A program made the position numbers and the translations under genes. Below, in pieces: positions 1 to 8,428 of a DNA stretch of 64,000 bases (positions within the stretch are counted from its first letter, which is position 1; every line of letters starts with the position of its first letter). Origin of the DNA: an uncultured Oscillospiraceae bacterium (GTDB lineage Bacteria; Bacillota; Clostridia; Oscillospirales; Oscillospiraceae); assembly GCA_944385365.1 (NCBI GenBank), contig CALWWW010000001.1:124001-188000 (forward strand), given 5' to 3'. A model generated the notes under the pieces. The model was not told where the DNA came from and made no database searches. It was given only the letters and a program-made list of their open reading frames with translations.

Positions 1-189
1 CTGCACCGCATTGTGCTGGAAACCGATTGCCCCTATATGGCCCCGGAGCCCTACCGGGGCAAGCGCTGCGACTCCACCATGCTGCCCCGCATGGCGGAAA
101 AGCTGGCCCAGCTGCGGGACAAAACCGTGGAGGAAATCGAACAAATCACCTGGGAAAACGGGTGCCGCCTGTTCCGTCTAGAACCTTGA
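1..189 (+). CDS. TatD family metal-dependent hydrolase, C-terminal end (partial)
   Basis: This is the last 62 codons of a gene that begins before the window. The translation starts LHRIVLETDCPYMAPEPYRG, which matches the conserved 'LETD-x-P' plus 'RGKR' stretch of TatD/YcfH DNases. There the Asp is a metal ligand of the TIM-barrel active site. Known TatD proteins are 3'-5' exonucleases or deoxyribonucleases in the cytoplasm. The reading frame closes with TGA just ahead of the tRNA promoter. Only the C-terminal quarter is visible, so the subfamily cannot be set. Confidence 0.85.
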   Translation: MHRIVLETDCPYMAPEPYRGKRCDSTMLPRMAEKLAQLRDKTVEEIEQITWENGCRLFRLEP

Positions 190-199
190 CAATTTTCGG

Positions 200-228
200 T
201 TGAATTTTACACGGGAATCTGCTATACT
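200..228 (+). promoter_or_regulatory. Sigma-A type promoter of the tRNA-Gly gene
   Basis: TTGAAT (200-205) and TATACT (223-228) are separated by exactly 17 bp. The expected start of transcription falls about 10 bp before the mature tRNA. A TTGACA at 186-191 overlaps the TatD stop but lies 31 bp from the -10 and is not used in this reading. Confidence 0.7.
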
Positions 229-244
229 AACTCTGCAAGATGAC

Positions 245-318
245 GCAGGGTTAGTACATCGGTAGTGCATCGGCTTCCCAAGCCGAGAAGGCGGGTTCGA
301 TTCCCGTACCCTGCTCCA
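245..318 (+). tRNA. tRNA-Gly (anticodon CCC)
   Basis: A complete cloverleaf can be drawn. The acceptor GCAGGGT pairs with ACCCTGC, the D-stem GTAC with GTGC, the anticodon stem TCGGC with GCCGA, and the T-stem GCGGG with CCCGT around TTCGATT. The anticodon loop TTCCCAA gives anticodon CCC, reading GGG glycine codons. The discriminator base is T and CCA is encoded (316-318). It is a single-gene transcript with its own promoter and terminator. The next gene downstream is a restriction enzyme, and tRNA-Gly genes are common neighbours of acquired genes. Confidence 0.95.
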
Positions 319-355
319 CAAAAAAATGACAGGCTCATAGCCCAATGTCATTACC

Positions 356-397
356 GTTCAGGGTGAAGGCGCCAGCTTTCACCCTGAACTTTTTTTA
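356..397 (+). terminator. Intrinsic terminator after tRNA-Gly
   Basis: A 12-bp perfect stem, GTTCAGGGTGAA (356-367) with TTCACCCTGAAC (378-389), is followed by seven T residues. Confidence 0.9.
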
Positions 398-442
398 TAC
401 CATATACATCTGAAGAATTTGTTTTTGGGGAGGATATACGCC

Positions 443-3217
443 ATGACAGATGTGCAGCGGCGGGCAGCCGCCAAAGAGTTTTTGACATACTGGGCGGGCC
501 GGGGTGATGAAAAACAGGAGACACAGCGCTTTTGGATTGACTTGCTGCGGAATGTCTATGGTGTGGAAGAGCCGGAAAAAGCCATAGAATTTGAGTATCC
601 CGTGAAGCTGGATCATATCAGCTATATTGATGGCTATATCCGTGAAACCCGCGTTCTGATTGAGCAAAAGAGCATAGACGTTGATCTTCGGCGCGGTTAT
701 AAGCAGTCTGACGGCTCCATGCTGACACCGTATCAGCAGGCTCGCCGTTATGCCGGATATCTGCCTCATGACATGAATCCCCGGTGGATTGTGGTCTGCA
801 ATTTCCGGGAATTCCATATTCATGACATGAACCGTCCCAATGACGAGCCGGAAGTGGTGGCACTGGCAGATTTGGAGAAAGAGTACCATCGTTTGAACTT
901 TCTGGTGGATACGGGAGACGAGAACATTAAAAAGGAAATGGAAATTTCCTTGCAGGCCGGTGAGATCGTCGGTGCCTTGTACGATGCGCTTTTGAAACAG
1001 TATAAAGACCCGGAATCCCCGGATACATTGAAAAGTCTGAATGCCTTATGCGTCCGTCTGGTATTTTGCCTGTATGCCGAGGACTCGGAGGTGTTCGGCG
1101 GCCACGGTAAATTCCATGACTATCTCCAAAACCACCAGCGCGACGCCCGCCGCGCCTTGATTGACCTGTTTCAGGTGTTGGACACAAAGCCGGAAGAACG
1201 CGACCCCTATATGGATGATGACTTGGCGGCTTTCCCCTACGTCAACGGCGGACTGTTTGCCGATGAAAACATTACCATTCCCCGGCTGGATGAAGCCATT
1301 GTGGATTTGATTCTCCAGCGGGCCAGCGCAGATTTTGATTGGTCTTCCATCAGCCCCACGATTTTCGGCGCTGTGTTTGAAAGCACTCTGAACCCGGAAA
1401 CCCGACGTTCCGGCGGAATGCACTATACCAGTATCGAAAATATCCACAAGGTGATCGACCCGCTGTTTCTGGATGACTTAAAAGCGGAACTGTCAGAAAT
1501 CCAGAACATTGCCTTGGAAACGACCCGGAAACGGCGTTTAAAAGAGTTCCAGCATAAACTGGCCGGTTTGAAATTTCTGGACCCTGCCTGTGGTTCCGGC
1601 AATTTCCTGACGGAGACGTATATCTCTCTCCGCAAGCTGGAAAATGAAGTCCTCCGCTCTCTTTCTGATCAGATCACCCTGGGTGACTTTGTCAATCCCA
1701 TTCAAGTCTCCATCGGTCAGTTTTACGGTATTGAGATTAACGATTTCGCGGTAACCGTAGCAAAAACCGCTCTTTGGATTGCGGAAAGCCAGATGATGAA
1801 AGAGACAGAGGATATCATCCATATGTCCCTGGACTTCCTCCCGCTGAAATCCTACGCCAATATCACCGAGGGCAACGCCCTGCGCATGGAGTGGGAGATC
1901 GTCGTGCCGAAACGAGAGTTAAACTACATCATGGGCAACCCGCCGTTTGTGGGGTATTCTCTTCAAAGCAAGGCACAAAAAGATGACATTCTTTCCATCT
2001 ATGTGGATGAAAAAGGAAAGCCATATAAGACGGCGGGCAAAATTGATTACGTTTCCGGTTGGTACTTCAAGGCTGCGGCGCTTATGCAAGGAACTCGCAT
2101 CCGTACCGCCTTTGTGTCCACAAATTCTATCACCCAAGGTGAACAGGTTGCTGGCGTCTGGAAGCCTTTGTATGACCGTTTTGGAATTCACATTGACTTT
2201 GCTCACCGCACATTCCGTTGGGATAGTGAAGCCAGCTTGAAAGCTCATGTGCATTGTGTGATTGTGGGCTTCAGTGTTACGCTGAATAACAATAAAAAAC
2301 GCATCTATGCAGGCCAACGTTCTCGGGAAGCAGAAAATATAAACGCTTATTTAATGGACGCGCCTAATATTTTCATTTGTAGCAGAAACAAGCCTATTTG
2401 TGATGTTCCGGATGTGATTAAAGGAAGTAGTCCTGTTGATGGAGGAAATTTACTCGTTGAAGAAGAAGACTATAGTGAGTTTACCAAACAAGAACAACTT
2501 TACATTAAAAGGTTTTTTGGCGCTCGTGAGTTTCTTCATAATGTCCATAGATGGTGTTTATGGCTAGAAAATGTTTCCCCTTCTGAACTAAAATCTATGC
2601 CAAACATCATGAAAAGAGTATCTCAAACGCGAGACTTTCGGTTAGAGAGTACCAAAGCCGCAACCAGAAGACTTGCTGATTATCCATTTCGATTTATGGA
2701 GATGCGCCAACCTCACACATCGTATATATTGATTCCTCGACATTCTTCTCAAAACCGGAGGTACATTCCTTTTGGATTTATGTCTCCATTGGACATCTGT
2801 GGAGATGCAAACAGTATGATCCCAAATGCTACCCTTTATCATTTTGGCATACTGATTTCAAATGTCCATATGTCTTGGGTTCGAGCTGTGTGTGGTCGAC
2901 TAAAAAGCGATTTCCGTTATTCAAATGATGTGGTCTACAACAACTTCCCCTGGCCCACGCCCACTGAGCAGCAGCGGGCGAAAATCGATCAGACAGCCCA
3001 GGCCATTCTGGACGCTCGCGCCCTGTACCCCGATTCCAGCTTGGCCGACCTCTACGACGAGACTATTATGCCCCCGGAACTGCGGAAAGCTCACCAGCAG
3101 AATGATAAAGCTGTCATGCAGGCTTACGGCTTCGATGTCAAGACCACCACGGAACCCTCTTGTGTAGCGGAGTTAATGAAGATGTATCAAAAGTTGACAG
3201 AACACCAGCAAAAGTAA
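443..3217 (+). CDS. MmeI-like Type IIG/IIL restriction-modification enzyme (endonuclease-methyltransferase)
   Basis: A single 924-residue chain close to the length of MmeI (919). The N-terminus carries a PD-(D/E)xK-like site, D63...E74-Q-K76 in 'VLIEQKS', for DNA cleavage. A helical spacer follows. A gamma-class adenine methyltransferase has motif I 'DPACGSGNF' near residue 380 and catalytic 'NPPF' at 499-502. The C-terminal third is the target-recognition domain. Such enzymes methylate one strand of their own sites and cut unmodified (phage) DNA at a distance, needing no partner protein. I chose the ATG at 443 because GGGGAGG lies 9 bp upstream; an in-frame TTG at 419 has no such site. From about 2,270 to 2,930 (the recognition domain) the DNA is visibly AT-richer than the flanks, suggesting domain exchange. 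The reading frame is intact. The recognition site cannot be read from sequence alone. Confidence 0.9.
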   Translation: MTDVQRRAAAKEFLTYWAGRGDEKQETQRFWIDLLRNVYGVEEPEKAIEFEYPVKLDHISYIDGYIRETRVLIEQKSIDVDLRRGYKQSDGSMLTPYQQARRYAGYLPHDMNPRWIVVCNFREFHIHDMNRPNDEPEVVALADLEKEYHRLNFLVDTGDENIKKEMEISLQAGEIVGALYDALLKQYKDPESPDTLKSLNALCVRLVFCLYAEDSEVFGGHGKFHDYLQNHQRDARRALIDLFQVLDTKPEERDPYMDDDLAAFPYVNGGLFADENITIPRLDEAIVDLILQRASADFDWSSISPTIFGAVFESTLNPETRRSGGMHYTSIENIHKVIDPLFLDDLKAELSEIQNIALETTRKRRLKEFQHKLAGLKFLDPACGSGNFLTETYISLRKLENEVLRSLSDQITLGDFVNPIQVSIGQFYGIEINDFAVTVAKTALWIAESQMMKETEDIIHMSLDFLPLKSYANITEGNALRMEWEIVVPKRELNYIMGNPPFVGYSLQSKAQKDDILSIYVDEKGKPYKTAGKIDYVSGWYFKAAALMQGTRIRTAFVSTNSITQGEQVAGVWKPLYDRFGIHIDFAHRTFRWDSEASLKAHVHCVIVGFSVTLNNNKKRIYAGQRSREAENINAYLMDAPNIFICSRNKPICDVPDVIKGSSPVDGGNLLVEEEDYSEFTKQEQLYIKRFFGAREFLHNVHRWCLWLENVSPSELKSMPNIMKRVSQTRDFRLESTKAATRRLADYPFRFMEMRQPHTSYILIPRHSSQNRRYIPFGFMSPLDICGDANSMIPNATLYHFGILISNVHMSWVRAVCGRLKSDFRYSNDVVYNNFPWPTPTEQQRAKIDQTAQAILDARALYPDSSLADLYDETIMPPELRKAHQQNDKAVMQAYGFDVKTTTEPSCVAELMKMYQKLTEHQQK

Positions 3218-3266
3218 CGGCTTTTTATTGCATTTATTTTTAATTACTGCGCGTAAGTATCTCACC

Positions 3267-3312
3267 AAAACACCACTGTCAGTTGTCTTTCAACCGGCAG
3301 TGGTGTTTTTTT
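3267..3312. terminator. Bidirectional intrinsic terminator between convergent genes
   Basis: The stem AAAACACCACTG (3267-3278) pairs with CAGTGGTGTTTT (3298-3309), with a T-run on the + side and an A-run on the other. It overlaps the last codons of the PucR-type gene and serves both that gene and the restriction enzyme gene. Confidence 0.8.
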
Positions 3313-4708
3313 GTTGCTCCAGAATCCGAAAGGACAGCTGCAAATGCAGCCGCGTTAGCGGGTCCTCCAGATCGGCGGTCAACGTCTCTTCCAGCTTGTG
3401 GAGCCGGTAAAAGAGCGTATTTTTATGGATGGACAGGGCCGCCGCCGTCCGGTTGGCTCCCCGTTCCAGGTCCAGATACGCCCGCAGGGTATCGTACAGC
3501 ATGGGTTCGCCGTCCTGTTTTGCCTGCCACAGGCGGCGGGCGTCGGGATGGCAGGCCGCCAGCATCTGGGCCGCTTCTCTGGTCCCCCACAGGAGATAGT
3601 CCACGGCACAGGCGGAAAACGGTTCCAGAACCCCTGCCGCCGTGGAACGCTCCATGGCGTAGCGGACCTGTTCCGCCCACTGGACCGTCTCCGCCACCCC
3701 AGGGCCCGGCAGACTGCACGCCAGATGCAGCCCGTTATCGGCGGCCAGTGTCTCCAATTTCTCCGGCAGGGTCCGGCCCCCCTGGGTTTCATTGGTCAAA
3801 ATCCAAAGCTGTCTCTCCGCTGCCGTACAGATGGCCTGATGGACCGTGCGGCCCAGCGTTTCCCGCAGGGGCGACGCCTTCTGTCCGCCGCCGCCAAACG
3901 CCCACAGCCGGTAGGTGTGCTCCGGCAGCCATCCCCTGGTGCGGTACAGGTGCTCCCAGGCCGTCTCCCCCAACGTCTGGCCCGCCATCAGCCGGTCCAG
4001 ATACGCGCCGCCGCTTTTGCCGCCGGTCTGCTCCGGCTGCAAGTTCACCGCCAGCAGGGCGGCAATCTGCTGGACGATCTGCACATCGCCCCGGTTCAGA
4101 TGCCGCTCCCGCTCCAGCACCGTCAGACGGCCCAGGGGCTGCCCGCCCCGGAACACACGGGTAGTCAGTCCGGCGCTGAACCGTCCGGAACTGCGATGGG
4201 GCAGCCGGACCACCTCATTGGAGACGGCCACGGGCCCCAACACTGTCTGGACATTTTCAATGCCCCGCATGGACGCGTATCCATAGGTTTTCAAATAGCG
4301 CCATTCCCCGTCCACCTCGTCGGCGCCGTAACAGGCACTGATACCCAGCACACAGCCGTTTTCATCACACAGCAGCACCGGACTGTGGAGCACCACATGG
4401 CACCGGTCCACCAGCCGTTGGTAATCCCGTGCCTCCGCCGCTTCCCGCAGATCGGCATACCAGTCGTTCATGGCGTCGAAGACGCTCTGGACCAGCTCCA
4501 CCCCCTCCAATGCGTCCATATCGCGGATGCGGATGGAATCGCTTTCCCACAGACACAGGCAGTCGGGACCGTCCTGCCGCACCTGGACGCAGTTGGTGGC
4601 CCAGGCCAGCCGCCCGCTGCGCAGAACCATGGGGGAATCGGGACGGATGGACACCTCCGGGTCCAGGGCCGCCAGGGCGTTGGCCAGATTCCACATACTC
4701 AATTTCAC
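3290..4708 (-). CDS. PucR family transcriptional regulator
   Basis: A 472-residue protein with a C-terminal PucR helix-turn-helix (about residues 405-465). Its conserved core reads 'NRTAAALSIHKNTLFYRLHK' followed by a leucine-rich tail. The region around residues 70-220 looks like a GAF-type sensor ('GRLTVLERERHL...IAALLAVNL'). PucR proteins activate purine, amino-acid or other catabolic genes in response to small ligands. The gene is divergent from a UroD-family enzyme, its likely target, with two palindromes between them. The GTG at 4708 is preferred over the GTG at 4717 because AAAGGAG lies 8 bp before the former and only 2 bp before the latter. The effector is unknown. Confidence 0.8.
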   Translation of the reverse strand: MKLSMWNLANALAALDPEVSIRPDSPMVLRSGRLAWATNCVQVRQDGPDCLCLWESDSIRIRDMDALEGVELVQSVFDAMNDWYADLREAAEARDYQRLVDRCHVVLHSPVLLCDENGCVLGISACYGADEVDGEWRYLKTYGYASMRGIENVQTVLGPVAVSNEVVRLPHRSSGRFSAGLTTRVFRGGQPLGRLTVLERERHLNRGDVQIVQQIAALLAVNLQPEQTGGKSGGAYLDRLMAGQTLGETAWEHLYRTRGWLPEHTYRLWAFGGGGQKASPLRETLGRTVHQAICTAAERQLWILTNETQGGRTLPEKLETLAADNGLHLACSLPGPGVAETVQWAEQVRYAMERSTAAGVLEPFSACAVDYLLWGTREAAQMLAACHPDARRLWQAKQDGEPMLYDTLRAYLDLERGANRTAAALSIHKNTLFYRLHKLEETLTADLEDPLTRLHLQLSFRILEQQKNTTAG

Positions 4709-4761
4709 GGGAACCACTCCTTTGCGTTCAGTCTACCACAGGGCGCGGTCTCTGTCCATGG

Positions 4762-4862
4762 GGCATTGTGCCGTCGGCACAATGAGCCCGCAGTTCCTGC
4801 CGGGGAAAATTGTACCGTCAGCCTCTGGATATTCTTTTATATTACCGGTAAAATAAGGATAT
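4762..4862. promoter_or_regulatory. Two palindromes in the PucR/UroD-family divergent intergenic region
   Basis: A perfect 9-bp inverted repeat with a 3-nt centre (CATTGTGCC gtc GGCACAATG, 4764-4784) and, about 60 bp further, the palindrome TTACCGGTAA (4842-4851). The second is flanked by the arms GGATAT and ATATCC. They are candidate operators for the divergent regulator. I could not place a confident -35/-10 pair for the UroD-family gene. Confidence 0.4.
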
Positions 4863-4937
4863 CCCAATGGTAATCAATCCAAAAACAGTGTTTTTTCTAC
4901 GATACTACCCTGTTTTTCTGTAAAGGAGTTTGATGTC

Positions 4938-5972
4938 ATGCTGACTGCAAAGGAAAATCTCCGTGAGGTCATCCGGGGCGGCAAGCCCGACCGTTATGTC
5001 AATCAGTACGAAGCCATTCAGCTGCTGTTCCATCCTTTCCTGCTGCACAGCCCCAAGCCGGCCCCCGGCCAGGAAAATGTCGTCAACGCCTGGGGCGTGA
5101 CCAACTCCTTCCCCGCCGGTACCCCCGGCGCGTTCCCCGTCCACACGCCCGACAAGATTGTGGTCAAGGACATTGAGGACTGGAAGGACTATGTCAAAGC
5201 CCCTCCTCTGGACTTCGCCCAGTCCGAGTGGGATATGTTCAAGGCCCAATATGACGCCGTGGACAGCTCCAAATCCTACAAGGCCACCTTTATTGCCCCC
5301 GGTCTCTTCGAGCAGACCCACTATCTGTGTGAAATCACCAACGCCCTGATGTACTACATCACCAACCCCGACGAGATGCACGATCTTATCAAGTACATCA
5401 CCGAGTGGGAATTGAAGCTGGCCGAAGGCATCTGCTCCAACCTGCATCCCGACGCCATTTTCCATCACGACGACTGGGGCAGCGAAATGAGCACCTTTAT
5501 GAGCCCCGATATGTTTGCCGACTTCTTCCTGGAGCCCTACAAGGAAATTTACAAGTACTACCACGACCACGGCGTGGAGCTGGTGTTCCATCACTCCGAC
5601 AGCTTCGGCGCCACCCTGGTGCCCTACATGATTGAAATGGGCATTGACGTCTGGCAGGGCTGCATGGAGTCCAACAACGTGCCGGAACTGGTGAAGAAGT
5701 ACGGCGGCAAGATCAGCTTTATGGGCGGCATCGACAACAAGTCCGTGGACTTCTCCGGCTGGACCGACGAGGACTGCCGCAAGGCCGCCCGCAAGGTCTG
5801 CGACGCCATCGGCCCCAACTATTTCATTCCCTGCATCACCCAGGGCGGGCCCGGCTCCGTGTTCCCCGGTACCTACGCTTCTCTGAGCAAGGCCATTGAC
5901 GAGATCAACCGCGAAAAGTTCGGCATCACCGATCCTGACAGCGGCCGTCTCCCCTGGCAGATTCTGTTTTAA
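4938..5972 (+). CDS. Uroporphyrinogen decarboxylase (UroD) superfamily protein, not HemE
   Basis: A 344-residue UroD-fold TIM barrel, as in HemE and in the MtaA/MtbA-type methyltransferases used by anaerobes for methyl transfer from methylated substrates. Family features are the acidic-rich 'FHHDDWGS', the barrel strand 'VELVFHHSDSFG', the late 'GIDVWQGC' and the glycine-rich 'CITQGGPGS' near the end. The Cys that follows the zinc-binding His in MtaA-type enzymes is Ser here (HHSDSF), so corrinoid methyltransfer is not assured. It stands alone, without heme genes or a corrinoid protein, divergent from a PucR-type regulator. This fits an inducible catabolic or demethylation role with unknown substrate. 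AAAGGAG precedes the ATG. Confidence 0.75.
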   Translation: MLTAKENLREVIRGGKPDRYVNQYEAIQLLFHPFLLHSPKPAPGQENVVNAWGVTNSFPAGTPGAFPVHTPDKIVVKDIEDWKDYVKAPPLDFAQSEWDMFKAQYDAVDSSKSYKATFIAPGLFEQTHYLCEITNALMYYITNPDEMHDLIKYITEWELKLAEGICSNLHPDAIFHHDDWGSEMSTFMSPDMFADFFLEPYKEIYKYYHDHGVELVFHHSDSFGATLVPYMIEMGIDVWQGCMESNNVPELVKKYGGKISFMGGIDNKSVDFSGWTDEDCRKAARKVCDAIGPNYFIPCITQGGPGSVFPGTYASLSKAIDEINREKFGITDPDSGRLPWQILF

Positions 5973-5990
5973 CGTTCAAAATGAACTGCA

Positions 5991-6023
5991 AAAAACCCGC
6001 CGTTGCGAAACGGCGGGTTTTTG
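5991..6023. terminator. Bidirectional terminator between the UroD-family and PadR genes
   Basis: AAAAACCCGCCGTT pairs with AACGGCGGGTTTTT across a short loop. The A-run and T-run on its two sides let it serve both convergent transcripts. Confidence 0.85.
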
Positions 6024-6036
6024 CAGCGTTTTTCTG

Positions 6037-6582
6037 TTAGGATTCCGTCTGATACAGCGCCGTACAGGCAGCGAGCCACTCCAGATAGGCCCGCTCCCGC
6101 ATGATGGCGCCGGTGATGACCACATAGTCGCCAAAGGACGGCGTTCCCCGTTTGGGCGGCGTGGGGAAGCACCGCTGGACCTTGTCCTCCAGGTGTTCCA
6201 GCTTCTGCCGGTGGAGCCGCCGCTGGGCGTCAATGATATGCAGCGCCGCCGCCGGTTCCAGGTTGTCGCTGAAATACAGCTTTAGACGGAACACGTCCCG
6301 CTGGAACGGGATGGTATCCACATCCTCCTCCACCCAGGCGTGGAACTCCTGCCGTCCCTGGTCGGTGATGGAATAGACCTTCTTTTCCAGCGCTTCGCCG
6401 GAAATCTGCACCTCGTAGGTGATCAGTCCCTCATCGTACAGTCTCCGCAGCTCCGGATAAATCTGGCTGTGCTTGGCATCCCAAAACTCCGTCAGACCGT
6501 TTTGGAACTCCTTGGTGATATCGTAGCCGCTCATGGGATGGCGCATGAGCAGGCCCAAAATAACGTATTTTAACGTGCGCAT
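6037..6582 (-). CDS. PadR family transcriptional regulator
   Basis: A 181-residue protein with the PadR winged helix at its N-terminus. 'ILGLLMRHPMSGYDI' and 'QIYPELRRLYDEGLI' are the family hallmark, followed by 'KKVYSITDQGRQEF' in the wing. The C-terminal half is the helical dimerisation and ligand domain of the PadR-s2 type (Vir_act_alpha_C). The ATG at 6582 overlaps the TAA stop of the lipoate ligase by one base (TAATG), with AGGAG 8 bp upstream. The two are therefore co-transcribed and probably translationally coupled. PadR proteins repress stress or efflux genes. No transporter target is adjacent here, so its regulon is unknown. Confidence 0.88.
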   Translation of the reverse strand: MRTLKYVILGLLMRHPMSGYDITKEFQNGLTEFWDAKHSQIYPELRRLYDEGLITYEVQISGEALEKKVYSITDQGRQEFHAWVEEDVDTIPFQRDVFRLKLYFSDNLEPAAALHIIDAQRRLHRQKLEHLEDKVQRCFPTPPKRGTPSFGDYVVITGAIMRERAYLEWLAACTALYQTES

Positions 6583-7553
6583 TACAATCGCTCCTGGCGA
6601 ATCCAGGCGGCAATGTCCTGGATTTGTTGATTTTCGCAACGGCCCAGCGATTGGGCCATCTGCTGGGAATCCACCCGGCAGCCTGTCAGCAATCCCTGCA
6701 CCAAGGCGGGCAATTCCGGGTCCATGGCGTCAGAGAACACCTCGGCCTTTTCCACACAGCCCTCCCGGGAGGTCAGCAGAATCTGCACGCCGCCCCAGTC
6801 AAACCGCCGGTCCAGTTCCAGGTCGAAAGCCGGCGTCTGTCCCACGCGCCACTCCCAGGAACTGTGTTTCTCCCGATAGGGGGCCATGGCGGCCTCGTCG
6901 GCTGGAGTGGGGACCCACTCCGTATAGTCGCCGTAGGTCTTGCGGAACGCCTGTTTCAGGGTGCCAACCACCATGGGGATGGTCAAATCCTGGCGAAACT
7001 CCGTCAGGTTGCAGACGCGGCTGCGGACCGATTCCACGCCCTTGGCCTGGAGCTTCCGGGGGTCCACCTGGAGATAGTGCTGCAATCGGCTCATGTCGGA
7101 ATTGATTAACAGGGTGCCGTGATGCTGGCAAATCTTTCCCCGCTTGCAGAAGGCGTTGCCGGAAAACTTGCGGCCCTCGGCCAGCAGATCATTGCGGCCG
7201 GAAAATTCACAGGGAATGCCCAGCATCCGAATGGTCTGCAAGATGGTATTCATCTGCTTTTCCACGTCGTACAGGTCTTCCCCGGCAATAAAGCTGAAAT
7301 TCAGATTGCCCATGTCGTGGTACACGGCGCCGCCGCCGGTGATGCGGCGCACCAGCTGCACCTCGTCGGCCTCCATGGCCCCCAGGTTGCACTCCTTCCA
7401 GGGGTTCTGGTTCTTGCCGATGATGACGGCGTTGCGGTTGATATAACAGTAGAGAATCATCTCGTCCGGCGCCAGGTTGTCCAGGAGCCATTCATCGGTG
7501 GCCAGATTTTGCCAGCCGTCGGTGGAGTGGGACAGGTAAAACAAATTGGGCAT
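6582..7553 (-). CDS. lplA: Lipoate-protein ligase A
   Basis: A 323-residue cytosolic enzyme that activates lipoate with ATP and attaches it to lysines of lipoyl domains (glycine cleavage H protein, E2 subunits). The signature 'RRITGGGAVYHDMGNLNF' (about residues 69-86) forms the lipoyl-AMP loop. 'FSGNAF' and the C-terminal accessory domain follow as in LplA. A strong GGAGG precedes the ATG. It heads a two-gene unit with the PadR regulator. No lipoyl-domain protein lies in the window. Confidence 0.92.
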   Translation of the reverse strand: MPNLFYLSHSTDGWQNLATDEWLLDNLAPDEMILYCYINRNAVIIGKNQNPWKECNLGAMEADEVQLVRRITGGGAVYHDMGNLNFSFIAGEDLYDVEKQMNTILQTIRMLGIPCEFSGRNDLLAEGRKFSGNAFCKRGKICQHHGTLLINSDMSRLQHYLQVDPRKLQAKGVESVRSRVCNLTEFRQDLTIPMVVGTLKQAFRKTYGDYTEWVPTPADEAAMAPYREKHSSWEWRVGQTPAFDLELDRRFDWGGVQILLTSREGCVEKAEVFSDAMDPELPALVQGLLTGCRVDSQQMAQSLGRCENQQIQDIAAWIRQERL

Positions 7554-7694
7554 GATTTCTCCTCCTGTTAAATTGTGGTCAAACTGCTTATGGAATCCAT
7601 TATAGTTCCCGGAGGTAGTTGTGCATATTGTCGGACGTCACAACTTTTGCCCCGCCGCCCCTGCTGTTTTCATCAACATGCCTATTGAAACCGG

Positions 7695-8387
7695 TTACAA
7701 CGGCTGCTGCTTGATTTTGGCGTACCGCCGGGGATACTGCTTCGGGGTGGTTTTGACCTTGCGGATGATCACCACCCGGTGGACGGCGTCGCCCACGGGG
7801 TATTCGTAAACCCGTTCCAGCTTGCCGCCCAGTTTGGCAATGGCGCCCTTGGCTTCGTCCAGCTCTTCCTGGGCCGCCGCACCTTTCATGGCCAGGAACG
7901 CGCCGCCCACCCGGACCAGGGGCAGACACAGCTCACAGAGGATATTGAGCCGGGCCACGGCCCGGGAGGTGGCAAAATCGTACTGCTCCCGGTGGTCGGC
8001 GGCAAATTCCTCCGCCCGCGCCGTGACGCAGGCGGCCTCCACCCCCAGCTGGGGCAGCACCTCCCCCAGCCACGTCATACGCTTGCCCAGAGAATCCAAC
8101 AACGTCAAATCCATGGCGGGCTGGGCGATTTTCAGGGGTACGCCGGGAAATCCCGCGCCGCAGCCCACATCCACCACCCGCTTACCCGCCAGATCGGCGG
8201 CGTCCAGCAGCGCCATGGAGTCGAGAAAATGGAGCCGGGCCACCTCTTTGGGGTCGGTGATGGCCGTCAAATTCATAACCTGATTTTTTTCCAGCAGCAG
8301 CTTGCCGAAGGCACACAGGGTGTCCACCTGCTGCTCCGAAAGCTCCAGATGAATGGCCGGAAGCCCGGCCAGAATGGTTTCTTTCAT
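7695..8387 (-). CDS. rsmG: 16S rRNA (guanine527-N7)-methyltransferase RsmG
   Basis: A 230-residue SAM-dependent methyltransferase that makes m7G527 in 16S rRNA. Motif I is 'VVDVGCGAGFPGVPLKI', and 'NLTAITDPKEVARLHFLDS' is the RsmG N-terminal signature. 'TSRAVARL' is also conserved in the family. GGGAGGAA sits about 8 bp before the ATG at 8387; a longer in-frame upstream reading lacks a site and runs into a repeat. In many Firmicutes rsmG lies beside mnmG and mnmE near the origin. Here it stands alone and mnmE is 18 kb away. Confidence 0.95.
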   Translation of the reverse strand: MKETILAGLPAIHLELSEQQVDTLCAFGKLLLEKNQVMNLTAITDPKEVARLHFLDSMALLDAADLAGKRVVDVGCGAGFPGVPLKIAQPAMDLTLLDSLGKRMTWLGEVLPQLGVEAACVTARAEEFAADHREQYDFATSRAVARLNILCELCLPLVRVGGAFLAMKGAAAQEELDEAKGAIAKLGGKLERVYEYPVGDAVHRVVIIRKVKTTPKQYPRRYAKIKQQPL

Positions 8388-8428
8388 GGGAATGGTTCCT
8401 CCCCTCTTTTGCTTCTGTTGTGGTTTGA

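Noticed and set aside
186..228. TTGACA at 186 as the -35 of the tRNA promoter
   Set aside because: It is 31 bp from the -10; TTGAAT at 200 has the correct 17-bp spacing.
3217..3290. A copy of the tRNA-Gly 3' end after the restriction gene (attachment site)
   Set aside because: No repeat of the T-arm/acceptor sequence was found downstream, so integration through the tRNA is not supported.
3398..4873. A 491-codon open frame on the + strand
   Set aside because: It lies antisense to the PucR gene, has a His/Gln/Pro-rich composition typical of antisense reading of GC-rich DNA, and has no recognisable domain.
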